A stretch of DNA of 64,000 nt from BQJD01 sp964350265. GTDB taxonomy: Bacteria; Pseudomonadota; Gammaproteobacteria; Arenicellales; CAJQKF01. Under the pieces are notes generated by a model. That model did no database searches. It was not told the origin of the DNA and saw only the letters and a program-made list of their open reading frames with translations. Both the position numbers and the translations under genes were made by a program. The stretch covers positions 22,802-86,801 of the forward strand of contig CAYGJZ010000006.1 in assembly GCA_964350265.1 (NCBI GenBank). The letters are read 5' to 3'. This document shows, piece by piece, positions 27,531 through 37,193 of the stretch; positions within the stretch are counted from its first letter, which is position 1; each line of letters starts with the position of its first letter.

Positions 27531-27778
27531 CCCGAGCCGCTCGGCGCGGATAGGTCAAGTATTTGAAAAGTAAAGTAAGTTTTGTTTTTCTGTGAGGTCG
27601 AGGACCGGCCTTTTTCACATCGCGGTGGGTGTGAAACCTTACACTTGTGCAAAACTTATGGCGAAATCCTGTCCAAACCGGGATAATGCGCGCGCGTAAA
27701 ACTTCACCAACGGTCTGGGAATCCAGTTTCTGGGGGATCGGATTGCCCAACCCAGCGCCGCCAAGAAGGCTGTAACCG
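27531..27778. other. AT-rich intergenic region between prfC and the SleB-type hydrolase
   Basis: 248 bp with no credible gene. Bases ~27552-27600 are strikingly AT-rich for this genome. A stem TTTCACA/TGTGAAA lies at 27613-27636, and GGGATAATG near 27690 may be a -10 box. An AAGAAGG ribosome binding site precedes the next gene. It probably holds the prfC transcript end and the hydrolase promoter. Confidence 0.4.
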
Positions 27779-28258
27779 ATGCACAAACTCAAAGCTTTGG
27801 GGCACCGCGTCGTCCGTGCGTTTGCCCTGCCCGTCGCTGCCGTCCTCGGCATGGCCGCCCTCTGGCCCGCCCAGACCGTGGCGCTGGAAAAAACCGAGCT
27901 GGGATGCCTGGCCATGAACATCTACCACGAGGCCCGCGGCGAGTCCCGCCAGGGACAGCTCGCGGTGGCCGCGGTGACGCTGAACCGCGTGCGCGACGCG
28001 CGTTTCCCCGACTCGGTCTGCGCGGTGGTCTGGCAGCCGTACCAGTTCAGCTGGACCCACACCCTGCGCAGCTACTTCCCCACCGACATGGCGGCATGGA
28101 AGCGCTCGATGAAGATCGCCGAATCCTCCCTTGCCAAGGATGTGGTGGCCGAATACGATAACTTGCTGTACTACCACAGCAAGCAGGTCAGGCCCCGCTG
28201 GAGCCGGGAAAAGCGGTTCGTCGCCCGGGTCGGCAGCCACCTGTTCTATTCCAGCTGA
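27779..28258 (+). CDS. SleB/CwlJ-type cell wall hydrolase, secreted
   Basis: 159-aa protein with an N-terminal signal peptide (ALPVAAVLGMAALWPAQTVA) and a Hydrolase_2 (SleB-like) domain: MNIYHEARGESRQGQLAVA, VTLNRV, FPDSVCAVVWQ and YQFSW. In spore formers this domain cleaves cortex peptidoglycan; in Gram-negative bacteria short versions like this act on the cell wall in the periplasm. The catalytic glutamate is expected in the HEARGE motif. AAGAAGG precedes the ATG. It stands alone between prfC and a cytochrome gene. Confidence 0.88.
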   Translation: MHKLKALGHRVVRAFALPVAAVLGMAALWPAQTVALEKTELGCLAMNIYHEARGESRQGQLAVAAVTLNRVRDARFPDSVCAVVWQPYQFSWTHTLRSYFPTDMAAWKRSMKIAESSLAKDVVAEYDNLLYYHSKQVRPRWSREKRFVARVGSHLFYSS

Positions 28259-28292
28259 GCGACTTCGTCCGGATTCTCCGCGTGGCAGGATC

Positions 28293-28310
28293 ACCCGGCA
28301 GTCGCCGGGT
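28293..28310. other. Hairpin between the SleB-type hydrolase and cytochrome genes
   Basis: ACCCGGC pairs with GCCGGGT (7 bp, loop AGTC), 37 bp before the cytochrome start and 35 bp after the hydrolase stop. There is no T-tract. Confidence 0.35.
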
Positions 28311-28346
28311 ACACCCATCCTGACCAACCTGACCGGAGACCACACC

Positions 28347-28658
28347 ATGCATTCCGTGCTGAAGACCCTCATCGGCGGCGTTCTTGTCGCCGTTCCCGCG
28401 CTGGCCATGGCCGATGCCCAGACCGACTACCAGTCGTCCTGCTTCGCCTGCCACGACACCGGTGTTGCCGGCTCGCCCAAGCTTGGCGACACCGAGAACT
28501 GGGCGCCGCGCATTGCCCAGGGCACGGACACCCTGTACAAGCACGCCATCGAGGGCTACCAGGGCAAGGCCGGCTACATGCCGCCGCGTGGCGGCTCGAC
28601 CCTGAGCGACGAGGCGATTCGCGCCGTGGTCGACTACATGGTATCGAAGTCGCAGTGA
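28347..28658 (+). CDS. Small periplasmic c-type cytochrome (cytochrome c5-like)
   Basis: 103-aa exported monoheme cytochrome. Signal peptide MHSVLKTLIGGVLVAVPALAMA; heme site CFACH near residue 33; the likely axial methionine in GYMPPRGG near residue 81, the class-I/c5 pattern. It would shuttle electrons in the periplasm, e.g. from sulfur or thiosulfate oxidation to a terminal oxidase; the partner is not visible here. A strong intrinsic terminator follows 23 bp after the stop. Confidence 0.9.
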   Translation: MHSVLKTLIGGVLVAVPALAMADAQTDYQSSCFACHDTGVAGSPKLGDTENWAPRIAQGTDTLYKHAIEGYQGKAGYMPPRGGSTLSDEAIRAVVDYMVSKSQ

Positions 28659-28681
28659 ATACCCTCGCCAGGGGCGCGGAC

Positions 28682-28707
28682 AAGGCCGGGCAATGCCCGG
28701 CCTTTTT
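28682..28707 (+). terminator. Rho-independent terminator after the cytochrome gene
   Basis: AAGGCCGGGC (28682-28691), loop AAT, GCCCGGCCTT (28695-28704), followed by TTT. A perfect 10-bp GC-rich stem with a T-tract of five (28703-28707). It lies 16 bp before the gluQ start, so gluQ needs a promoter of its own or read-through. Confidence 0.85.
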
Positions 28708-28722
28708 CGTCGTCCGCCGGGC

Positions 28723-29685
28723 ATGACCATCCGCGGGCGTTTCGCGCCGAGTCCCACCGGGCCGCTGCACCTGGGCAACCTGCAGACCGCGCTGGCGGCC
28801 TGGCTGCAGGTTCGCCTCGAGGGCGGCGAATTCGTGCTGCGCATCGAGGATCTCGATCGTGATCGCTGCCAGTCACGCTACGTGGACAGCATCGTCGACG
28901 ACCTGCGCTGGCTGGGCCTGCACTGGGAGCTGGGCCCGGGTCGTGGCCCCCGCTCGGACTGGTTGCAGGGCGAGCGTGATCACCACTACCGCCAGGCGCT
29001 GTCCACCCTGGCCGCGGCCGGGCACCTGTTCCCCTGCACCTGTTCCCGGCGGGAGCTGAACGACGTCGCCAGCGCGCCGCATGGCCCCCTCGGCACCGTC
29101 TATCCCGGCACCTGCCGAGGCCGGGTGCTGTCGCCCGGCGAGGATTTCGCTGCCCGCCCAAGGGACCACGCCCTGCGCCTGCGCGTGGACGGCGGCTGGA
29201 TGATCCTTGAGGACGTGGTGCGCGGCCCGATGCGGCTCGGCATGGCCGACGAGGTCGGCGACTTCGTGGTCCTGCGCCGGGACGGCGCCTTCGCCTACCA
29301 CCTCGCGGTGGTGGTGGACGACATCGCCATGGGCATCACCGACGTGCTGCGCGGCGAGGACCTGGCATGGTCATCGTTTCCCCAGCGGCTGCTCTACGAC
29401 CGGCTCGGCGGGTCGCCGCCGCGCTACTGGCACGTGCCGTTGCGTCGGGACGAGGCCGGCCAGCGCATGGCCAAGCGTCGGGGCGGGGAGACCCTGGCGC
29501 GCCTGCGCGCAGCGGGGCAGGGGCCGGAGTCGGTGCTTGGCCGGCTCGCCTTCGACCTCGGCCTGGTCGACGCACCCGGGCCGGTTTCCCTCGGCGAGCT
29601 GCTCAGCGGCCTCGACCCGGCCAGCTTTGCCGGACGACTGCGCCAAGGCCGGGACGGCATGCGACCGGATCGGAGCGGACGCTAG
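28723..29685 (+). CDS. gluQ: Glutamyl-Q tRNA(Asp) synthetase
   Basis: 320-aa paralogue of the glutamyl-tRNA synthetase catalytic core that adds glutamate to the queuosine base of tRNA(Asp). It starts MTIRGRFAPSPTGPLHLGN (HIGH-like motif), contains VLRIEDLDRDR, zinc-binding PCTCSRREL with YPGTCRG, and the KMSKS-equivalent RMAKRRG. It lacks the anticodon-binding domain of GluRS, as expected. The ATG at 28723 was chosen because the conserved N terminus begins there. Its 3' end overlaps the convergent aminopeptidase stop codon. Confidence 0.95.
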   Translation: MTIRGRFAPSPTGPLHLGNLQTALAAWLQVRLEGGEFVLRIEDLDRDRCQSRYVDSIVDDLRWLGLHWELGPGRGPRSDWLQGERDHHYRQALSTLAAAGHLFPCTCSRRELNDVASAPHGPLGTVYPGTCRGRVLSPGEDFAARPRDHALRLRVDGGWMILEDVVRGPMRLGMADEVGDFVVLRRDGAFAYHLAVVVDDIAMGITDVLRGEDLAWSSFPQRLLYDRLGGSPPRYWHVPLRRDEAGQRMAKRRGGETLARLRAAGQGPESVLGRLAFDLGLVDAPGPVSLGELLSGLDPASFAGRLRQGRDGMRPDRSGR

Positions 29686-30971
29686 GAACCGAAGAAGGCG
29701 AGCAGCACGCGGTGCAGGTAGTACGCATCGCGCACCCCGGCAGTTTCGCGGATGGAGTGCATGCCCCACTGCGGAATGCCGACGTCGACCACCGCGATGC
29801 CGGTATTGGCGGCGCTGATCGGGCCGATGGTGCTGCCGCAGGCCATGTCGTTGCGCATCGCCATGGCCTGCACCGGCACCCCGGTCTCGATGCACAGGTT
29901 GCGGAACAGGGCGGCGGTTTCGCTGCTGGTGGCATAGCGCTGGTTGGCGTTGAACTTGATCACCGGTCCACCGCCGATCACCGGCTGGTGGTTGGCGTCG
30001 TGGCGGTCGGCGTAGTTCGGGTGCACCGCGTGGGCATTGTCCGCGGAGATCATCAGCGATCGGCCGATGGCCCGGTGCCGGGTCGCCGGATCGGGGTAGA
30101 TGCGGGCAATGACGTCGGCCAGGAACGGGCTCTGCGCGCCGCTGGTGGACACGCTGCCGACTTCTTCGTGGTCATGGCAGACCAGCACGCTGGTGGCGCG
30201 GTGGCCGTCCGCCGCCTCGATGGAGCGCAGGCCGGTGTAGCAGCTGAGCAGGTTGTCCAGCCGCGCCGAGCAGATGAACTCGTTGGCCAGCCCGGTGATG
30301 GCCGGCGGCTGGCAGTCGTACAGGCACAGGTCGAAGTCGAGCAGGAGGTCGATGTCCAGCTCGCCGTATTCCTCCTCGATCTGGGCCAGCAGGGCGTCGC
30401 GGAAGCTGAAGTCCTCGTCTTCCACCGACAGCGCCAGCACCGGCACCACGTGCTGCTGGGCGTTGATCTCGCGACGGGCATTGGCCTCGCGGTCGAGATG
30501 GATGGCGAGCGACGGGATGCTGGCCACCGGCCGCTGGAAGTTCACCAGCACCGAGCTGACGCCGCCGCGGGCATCGCGGTAGCTGACCCGGCCGGCTATG
30601 GACAGGTCGCGGTCGAACCACGGGTTGAGCAGCACGCCGCCGTAGACCTCCACCGCCAGCTGGCGAACGCCGTGCCGCTCGATGTCCGGCTCTGGCTTGA
30701 TGTGCAGGCAGGGGCTGTCGGTGTGGGCGCCGACGATGCGCAGGGCGGCCGAGTCGGCGTCGTCGTCGCCGAGAACGAAGGCGGCCAGGGTGCTGTCGCC
30801 GCGGGTGACCACGTAGCGTCCGCCGCTCTGCAGCGACCAGGCGTCGTCTTCCGCCAGCAGTGTAAACCCGGCATCCTCCAGCGCGGTGACCATGTTCTGC
30901 ACGCAGTGGAACGGGGTCGGCGTGGCGTGCAGGAAGCGCAGCAGCTCGTGGTTGAAGTTCTCCTGGCTCAT
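29682..30971 (-). CDS. apeB: M18-family aminopeptidase (aspartyl aminopeptidase type)
   Basis: 429-aa dinuclear zinc aminopeptidase removing N-terminal Asp/Glu from peptides in the cytoplasm. Metal-site motifs: AHTDSPCLHIKP, SARLDNLLSC, CHDHEEVGS, ISADNAHAVHPNY and the late GMHSIRE. Start chosen at 30971 (MSQENFNHELLRFLHATPTPFH, the conserved family N terminus). This ATG overlaps the ttcA stop (ATGA), so the genes are translationally coupled. The longer open frame upstream is ttcA in another frame. Confidence 0.94.
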   Translation of the reverse strand: MSQENFNHELLRFLHATPTPFHCVQNMVTALEDAGFTLLAEDDAWSLQSGGRYVVTRGDSTLAAFVLGDDDADSAALRIVGAHTDSPCLHIKPEPDIERHGVRQLAVEVYGGVLLNPWFDRDLSIAGRVSYRDARGGVSSVLVNFQRPVASIPSLAIHLDREANARREINAQQHVVPVLALSVEDEDFSFRDALLAQIEEEYGELDIDLLLDFDLCLYDCQPPAITGLANEFICSARLDNLLSCYTGLRSIEAADGHRATSVLVCHDHEEVGSVSTSGAQSPFLADVIARIYPDPATRHRAIGRSLMISADNAHAVHPNYADRHDANHQPVIGGGPVIKFNANQRYATSSETAALFRNLCIETGVPVQAMAMRNDMACGSTIGPISAANTGIAVVDVGIPQWGMHSIRETAGVRDAYYLHRVLLAFFGS

Positions 30972-31816
30972 GGCGCGCGGTCGTCCATCGGGTCCTCGCC
31001 CGGCCAGGCCTCGGCACTGCTGTCGCCGGCGAACGGGAAAATGCTGCGGTCGGCCAGCTGCGAGGGCTTGACGTTGGCAATGGCGCGGAAGATGCTCTCG
31101 ATGCGGCCGGGATGGGCCTGCTTCCACTCGGCCAGCAACTGCTTGGTTTCCTGGCGCTTCAGGTTGGACTGCGAGCCGCACAGGTTGCAGGGAATGATGG
31201 GGAACTGTCGCGCCTGCGCGTAACGGGCGATGTCCTCCTCGCTGCAGTAGGCCAGCGGCCGGATCACCACGTTCTTGCCGTCGTCACTGCGCAGCCACGG
31301 CGGCATGGCCTTCAGCGAGCCGTTGTAGAACAGGTTCAGGAACAGCGTTTCGATGATATCGTCGCGATGATGGCCAAGGGCGATCTTGGTCACGCCGTTG
31401 GCTTCGGCGAACCCGTACAGGGTGCCCCGGCGCAGCCGCGAGCACAGTCCGCACATGGTCTTGTCCTCCGCCACCACCCGCGTGACCACGCTGTAGGTAT
31501 CGCGCTCGATGACGTGGTAGGGCACGCCGAGGGCGTCGAGGTACTCCGGCAGCACGTGGGTCGGGAAGCCGGGCTGTTTCTGGTCGAGGTTCACCGCCAG
31601 CAGCTCGAAGGGCACCGGCGCCGCGGCCTTCAGTGCCAGCAGCATGTCGAGCAGGGTGTAGGAGTCCTTGCCGCCGGACAGGCAGACCATGACCCGGTCG
31701 CCGGCCTCGATCATGTTGAAGTCGCCGATGGCGCGACCGGTGTTGCGTCGCAGCCGCTTGCGCAGCTTGTTGAACTCCAGCCGCTGACGGCGGTCTGTTG
31801 GGGAAGCCTGAAGCAT
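30968..31816 (-). CDS. ttcA: tRNA 2-thiocytidine biosynthesis protein TtcA
   Basis: 282-aa PP-loop ATPase that thiolates C32 of certain tRNAs using an Fe-S cluster. The PP-loop is CLSGGKDSYTLLD near residue 46; the cluster cysteines are in MCGLCSRLRRG and CNLCGSQ; GHHRDDIIET is also characteristic. Length is normal. It is divergent from the AsmA-like gene with 100 bp between and leads the ttcA-apeB pair. Confidence 0.96.
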   Translation of the reverse strand: MLQASPTDRRQRLEFNKLRKRLRRNTGRAIGDFNMIEAGDRVMVCLSGGKDSYTLLDMLLALKAAAPVPFELLAVNLDQKQPGFPTHVLPEYLDALGVPYHVIERDTYSVVTRVVAEDKTMCGLCSRLRRGTLYGFAEANGVTKIALGHHRDDIIETLFLNLFYNGSLKAMPPWLRSDDGKNVVIRPLAYCSEEDIARYAQARQFPIIPCNLCGSQSNLKRQETKQLLAEWKQAHPGRIESIFRAIANVKPSQLADRSIFPFAGDSSAEAWPGEDPMDDRAP

Positions 31817-31916
31817 TGCGGGATGGAAGTGGAAGCCCTCGAAACGATGGTATATGGTACATCAATGATGCTCGTACGTATGCCCGCGGCAACGTTCGCG
31901 ACCGGCCGCTAGCGCC

Positions 31917-34900
31917 GTGCTCGGGCGCATCGCCAAGCTGCTCCTCGGCGTGGTTGCCGGCGGCTGCCTGCTGCTGGTCGGCGGATGGATGTTCCTCAAT
32001 ACCGATGGCGGGCGCCAGTGGCTGTCGGGCCACGCCAGCCGCCTGTCCGGCTACACCGTCCGCCTGCAAGGTCCCCTCTCGTTGTCCGCCAGCCCGGCGG
32101 GACTGTCGGTCACCGACGTGGTCGTCGCCGGCGAAGCCGATCCGGATGCGCCCTGGCTGCAACTGGAAGAGGCCACGATCACCCTCGCCGAACTGGCCTG
32201 GCCGCCGGTGGACGACAACCCGCTGCGACTGTCGGTCACGGGGGGCGAACTGCGCCTGGCGCGGCTGGCCGAGGCACGGCCGCCGGCCGACGGCGAACCG
32301 CCGTCCCTGGTCCTGCCGCCCTTCGCCGNNNNNNNNNNNNNNNNNNNNNNNNNNNNNNNNNNNNNNNNNNNNNNNNNNNNNNNNNNNNNNNNNNNNNNNN
32401 NNNNNNNNNNNNNNNNNNNNNNNNNNNNCCGGGCTCACCGTGGCCGCCAGCGGCGACATCGCCGACGTGATGGCCCTGCACGGCATCGACGTGCAGCTCA
32501 CCGCCGGCGGCGACATCGCCGAGCGGACCGGCGTGGGTGTCGCCTTCACCGACCAGCAGGTGGCCGGCCGCCTGCACGGCGACCTCGGCGCGCTGGTCTT
32601 CGATGTCGAACGCCTGGCCGGCCAGACCCGCAACGGCGCCATCGCCCTGTCCGGCCGCCTGCGCCAGGAGCAGGGACGGGTGGTGCTGGAGCGCGGCAAC
32701 GTCGATGCCAGTGCCGATGACCTGGCCGCCTTCCTCGGCGACTTCGGTGTCGAGTCCACCCTGTCCATGCCCATGGTCCTGGACGCGGACATCGCCGGCG
32801 ACTACGACGGCGCCAGCATCGATGCCCTGGTCCTGTCGCTGGATGGCGAGGCCCACCGGATCGAGGGTTCCGCTCGCCTGCACCGCGACGAGGCGGGGGC
32901 GTTCAGCGTCGAGGACGGCGAGCTGTCGCTGGCCAGCCGCGACGTGTCCGTGCTGCTGACCGGCCTTGGCGCCGACAGTTCGCCGCTGGTCGGCGCGGCC
33001 AGGGCCACCGCTTCCGTGCGCGGTTCGCCACAGGCGCTGTCGGTGGACCACCTCGCCGTGTCGCTGGGCGAGGACGCCGTCTCGGCGGTGGCCAACGGCA
33101 GCCTCGCCATGGACGGGGAAGGCATCCGCGCCCGCCTGGTCGTCGATGCCACCGCCAGCGCCACCGCCTCGGTGATCCCCGCGCTGCCGATGCCCGGCTG
33201 GTTCGGTGCGCGTGGCACCGCCAGCGGTACCGTGGCCTATGCCGACGGGCGCGTCTCCATCGAGGACCTGGTCGCCGAGTTCCAGGGTGGCGAGGGCACC
33301 GTCAACGTGCGCGGCGACGTCGACGACCTGCTAGCCGGCGCGGCGCCCGACCTGGCGATCTCCCAGCGCGCCGCCAATGCCGAGGCACGGGGCCTGCGCA
33401 GTCTCGAGGCCACCGCCTCGCTGCCCGGCGGCCTCGACCAGCCGGCGACGCTGTCGGTGTCGGGCGCCACCCATCTCGGCGAAGTTTCCTTCGAGGGCAC
33501 GGTGGAGTCGCCGCGCCAGCGCACCGGCATCGAGGGTGCCTTCGTCTTCACCCCGCGCGAGGGCATGGTGCGTGGCGTCGGCCCGGGCGCCGGCGGCGAG
33601 ACGGTGCTGGAAGGCAGGATCCACGTCCTCGACGTGGCCCAGCGCACCTTTCGCGTCGAGGCCGGCATGCGTGGCGGCAGCGGTCAACTGCGCTACGACG
33701 GCCAACTGGCCGAGGACTTTTCCGGCACCGGCCGGTTCCGCGTCGAAGGCATGAACCTGAACGTGCTGGCCGCGCTGGCCGGGGTGGAAACCCGCTTCCC
33801 CAACACCGCCCATGCCGACGGCACGGTGCGCCACGGCGGCGATCGCATCGCGTTGAGCGAAGTGGAGTTCTTTACCGGCGCCACCGAGATCAACGGCACC
33901 CTGGTGGTGGTGCTGCCCGACGACGAGGGACGGCCGGTGGCAGTGGACATCGACGCCACCTCCCCCGACCTGGCCCTGCACGACCTGGGGCTGGAAAAAA
34001 CCGCCGGCGGGGCATCCGGCGAAGGGGGCAAGGGCCGGTACTTCTCCGACGCGCCGCTGAACCTGCGTTCGCTCAACGGTCTCGCCCTCGACATCGTGCT
34101 GGACATCGAACGGCTGCGGACCAGCGCGCTGGACTACCACGACGTCAAGCTGACCGGCAGTGGCAGCGGCGGCGTGCTCGACATCAACTCCACCCAGGGG
34201 CTGCTCGGCGGCCGCGGCTCGTCCCTGGTGATGACCATCGACGCCCGCACGCCGACGCCGGACGTGCGCCTGGAACTGTTGCTGGATTCCATCAACCCCG
34301 GCGAACTGCGCGCGGCGGATGCCGGCGACGGCAGCTACAGCGGCGACATCGACGTGGAAATGAGACTGCACGGCGCGGGCAACTCGGTGAGCGAGATCCT
34401 CGGCAACGGCAACGGCTACTTCCTGGTGCGCGTCAACGAGGCGGTGTTGCCCAACCGCAAGCTGAACCTGCTCTCCGCCGACTTCCTGTTCGAAACCCTG
34501 CGCACGGTCAATCCCTTCGTCCGCCAGAGCAAGGAACTGGTGATCGAGTGCGGCATCATCGGCTTCATCGTGCGTGACGGCGTCGCCGTCGCCGACAAGT
34601 CGGTAGTGATCCGTGGCCAGCGCCTGCTGATCGCCAGCGAGGGTGAAATCAACCTCGGCAACGAGCAGGTGGCGATGGTGATCCGGCCGAAGGCGCAGGA
34701 GGGCATCGGGCTCAACACCTCCGGGCTGGTCAAGTTCATCGGCATCGGCGGGACCTTGAGCGAACCGCAGATCCGTACCGACGCCAAGGGCCTGCTGATG
34801 ACCGGCGCCAGCATCGGCGCGGCGGTGGCCAGCGGCGGCATGAGCCTGTTCCTGCAGAACGTCTTCGACCGCCTGACCACCGGCAAGGGCGAGTGCGAGC

Positions 34901-35010
34901 GCGTGGAAACCGCTTTCCGCGAGCGGTTGTCCGCCGGCAAGGAAGCCGAGCGCCAGGTCAGCGACGTGCAAACCGAGCGCGGCAACGCCTTTTCCGGCGC
35001 GCGCAACTAG
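31917..35010 (+). CDS. AsmA-family envelope protein, incomplete because of an N gap
   Basis: Large (about 1000 aa) AsmA-like protein, a family of inner-membrane-anchored, periplasmic beta-rich proteins implicated in outer membrane lipid transport. An N-terminal membrane helix (LLLGVVAGGCLLLVGGWMFL) is followed by the AsmA motif DGGRQWLSGHASRL; long repetitive beta-rich sequence follows. The C-terminal AsmA_2-like domain includes GNGYFLVRVNEAVLPNRK and the glycine-rich TGASIGAAVASGGMSLF. The frame changes across the 100-N gap (32329-32428), which shows only that the gap length is arbitrary. Start is a GTG at 31917, with no clear ribosome binding site; the real start could differ. Confidence 0.85.
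32329..32428. other. Assembly gap (100 N)
   Basis: Run of exactly 100 N in the AsmA-like gene. Flanks do not overlap. The reading frame to the left (phase of 31917) and to the right differ by one, consistent with an unknown true length. Confidence 0.95.
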
Positions 35011-35054
35011 CCGCGCGTCCGCATCACCCCTCGTCGCGGCGGTTCCGACGGGCC

Positions 35055-35507
35055 TCAGGCGTCGCCGAGGTAGCCGTCCGGTCGCTCCAGCACCGCCATG
35101 GTGACCCGCGACAGGCACACCGGCTTGCCGTCCGCGTTCTCGATGACGATCTGCCAGACCTGCGTGCTGCGCCCGAGGTGGGCCGGCCGCGCGGTGCCGA
35201 TGACTTCCCCCTCGGACACCGCGCGCACGTGGTTGGCGTTGATCTCCAGTCCCACGCAGTGCGCTCGGGCGGGGTCGACGCAGAACGTCGCCGCCCACGA
35301 GGCCAGGGTCTCGGCCAGCAGCACCGACGCGCCGCCGTGCAGCACCCCGGCCGGCTGCCGGGTGCGCTGGTCCACCGGCATCTTCGCCCGCAGGAAGTCG
35401 TCGCCGACCTCCACCAGCTCGATGCCCAGGGACTCGACCGCCGTGTCGCGGCCGCGACGGTTGGCATGTTCCAGGTCGATGGGCATGCGCCAGATGGGTT
35501 TGCTCAT
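35055..35507 (-). CDS. Hotdog-fold acyl-CoA thioesterase (PaaI/MenI-like)
   Basis: 150-aa hotdog thioesterase. Conserved features: AGVLHGGASVLLAETLAS (the active-site helix region), VGLEINANHVRAVSEGEVIG and the final beta strand VCLSRVTMAVLE. This matches proteins annotated as 1,4-dihydroxy-2-naphthoyl-CoA or phenylacetyl-type thioesterases, but the real acyl substrate cannot be told from sequence. GGAG precedes the ATG at 35507. It lies 32 bp downstream of the GNAT gene on the same strand. Confidence 0.9.
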   Translation of the reverse strand: MSKPIWRMPIDLEHANRRGRDTAVESLGIELVEVGDDFLRAKMPVDQRTRQPAGVLHGGASVLLAETLASWAATFCVDPARAHCVGLEINANHVRAVSEGEVIGTARPAHLGRSTQVWQIVIENADGKPVCLSRVTMAVLERPDGYLGDA

Positions 35508-35539
35508 GGGGGAATCTCCATCCTGCCCCGGCTTCGCGC

Positions 35540-36016
35540 TCAGCACACGAGGTCGAGGGGTTTCTCGAAGTAGACGCTGTTCGGGTCTTCCCGGTACTGG
35601 CCAAAGGGGCCGCGACGATGGTAGCCGGCGTGTTCGTACAGGGTCAGCGCCGCCGCCTCCAGGACGCCGGTTTCCAGGCGTGCCAGCGCCAGGCCGCGCC
35701 GGGCCATCTCCTGCTCCAGCAGGTCGAGGATGCGCCGGGACAGCCCCTGGCGCCGGTAGGCGGGGGTCACGTACACCCGCTTGACCTCGGCATAGATGCC
35801 GTCGTCGTGCAGGACCCGGAACGTGCCGCAGCCCACCTGCCGCAGGAGGTCGAAGGCGCCCACCGCGTAGACGTCGCCGCGGGCCAGGGTCTCGATGCTG
35901 TCCAGGTGGTTGCTCTGCGCCGGGTAGCGGGCCTGCATCTCGGCGTCCAGCTCGGCCACCAGGTCGGCGAAGCCGGGGGTGTCGAGGTCGCACGGGGCGA
36001 TGGTGATTCTCGGCAT
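35540..36016 (-). CDS. GNAT-family N-acetyltransferase
   Basis: 158-aa acetyltransferase of the GNAT superfamily. The acetyl-CoA-binding motif A is seen as VKRVYVTPAYRRQGLSRRIL, followed by the typical LETGVLEAAALTLYEHAGY of motif B and the closing RRGPFGQYREDPNSVYFEK. Substrate unknown. It is the first gene of a two-gene minus-strand unit with the thioesterase, divergent from the TRAP transporter. Confidence 0.9.
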   Translation of the reverse strand: MPRITIAPCDLDTPGFADLVAELDAEMQARYPAQSNHLDSIETLARGDVYAVGAFDLLRQVGCGTFRVLHDDGIYAEVKRVYVTPAYRRQGLSRRILDLLEQEMARRGLALARLETGVLEAAALTLYEHAGYHRRGPFGQYREDPNSVYFEKPLDLVC

Positions 36017-36139
36017 CGGTGTCCTGGCCGGGCTTGGCTTCTTGTCGCCCCGCGCCGGGGTTGCTAAAGTTTCATGACGGTTCGCGCGCAGGCGATGGAA
36101 CCGGACGATATAACCAGAAAATCCACCAGGAGGATATTC

Positions 36140-37132
36140 ATGAATCGTGTCATCAGCGCCTTGCTCGTGGGCGGTATCTTATCGTTTTCCGGTGCTGCCG
36201 CGCAGGCTGCCGACACCACCTTGCGCATCTCCCTGCAGCTGCCGTTGAAGAGCCACCTTGGGCAGAACCTGGTGCTGTTCAAGGACGAGGTGGAGAAGAC
36301 CTCCAACGGTGCCATCGCGGTGGAGATCTACGACTCCGCGCAGTTGTACAAGGACAAGGAAGTGCCTGCCGCGGTGGGTTCGGGCGCCATCGAGGCCGGC
36401 GTTGCCTCGCTGACCCGCTACGTTGGCGACATTCCCGCGGTGGACATCTTCTACATGCCCTTCCTGCTCAACAGCGAGGAGAAAGTGCGCGCCGCGGTGG
36501 CCCCGGACTCTCCCATCCGCGGTCCCATCGACGAGGCCATCAAGGGCACCGGTTCCACCGTGCTGTGGTGGCAGGCCTATGGCGGTGCCATCCTGCTGTC
36601 GAAGGAGTCGCCGATTGCCACGCCGGCCGATCTCAAGGGCAAGAAGGTGCGCGTGTTCGGCAAGACCCTGGGCGACTTCGTCACCGCGGCAGGTGGCGCG
36701 CCGACCCTGATCTCCGGTTCCGAGCAGTACCTGGCCTACCAGCGTGGCACCGTGGACGTGGGCATGACCGGCGTATCCGGGGTCAAGTCGCGCAAGCTGT
36801 GGGAGGTGATGGACGTCATCACCCAGACCAACCATGCCGACATCGAGTTCATCGTGGTGGTGAATACCGAGTTCTGGGAATCCCTGCCCGCCGGGCACCG
36901 CGAACTGATCCAGGCCGCCGCGATCAAGGCGGAGAACGACGTCCGCGACCGCATGTCCGAGATCGAGGCCGAGGCCTATGCCGCCGCCAAGGAGAACGGC
37001 ATGACCCTGCACGCACCGAGCGACGAGGAAATCGCCGCCTGGAAGGCGGTGGCCCAGCCGGTCTACGACAGCTACCTGGAAGGGGCCGGCGAGCTTGGCG
37101 CCACCATCATGAAGGCGGCCGAGGGGCTGTAG
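36140..37132 (+). CDS. dctP: TRAP transporter solute-binding protein
   Basis: 330-aa periplasmic substrate-binding protein (DctP family) with signal peptide MNRVISALLVGGILSFSGA ending AQAA. The binding region includes GKKVRVFGKTLGDFV and YLAYQRGTVDVGMTG; the arginine in KVRVF is at the position that usually contacts a substrate carboxylate. Start chosen at 36140, where AGGAGG lies 6 bases upstream. It leads a dctPQM operon, so the system imports an organic acid or similar anion using a sodium gradient. Substrate not determined. Confidence 0.93.
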   Translation: MNRVISALLVGGILSFSGAAAQAADTTLRISLQLPLKSHLGQNLVLFKDEVEKTSNGAIAVEIYDSAQLYKDKEVPAAVGSGAIEAGVASLTRYVGDIPAVDIFYMPFLLNSEEKVRAAVAPDSPIRGPIDEAIKGTGSTVLWWQAYGGAILLSKESPIATPADLKGKKVRVFGKTLGDFVTAAGGAPTLISGSEQYLAYQRGTVDVGMTGVSGVKSRKLWEVMDVITQTNHADIEFIVVVNTEFWESLPAGHRELIQAAAIKAENDVRDRMSEIEAEAYAAAKENGMTLHAPSDEEIAAWKAVAQPVYDSYLEGAGELGATIMKAAEGL

Positions 37133-37193
37133 GGCAGGCGACCACGGCGCATCCTTGGCCGTTGCCGCAGCGCAACCGGATCCACCGATCGCC

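Noticed and set aside
33331..35604. 757-codon minus-strand open frame opposite the AsmA-like gene and across the thioesterase
   Set aside because: It overlaps the AsmA-like gene and runs through the thioesterase in the wrong frame. The hotdog motifs are only in the 35055-35507 frame.
37155..37193. TTG start for dctQ at 37155
   Set aside because: The added 13 residues are not hydrophobic or conserved; the ATG at 37194 places the first helix correctly.
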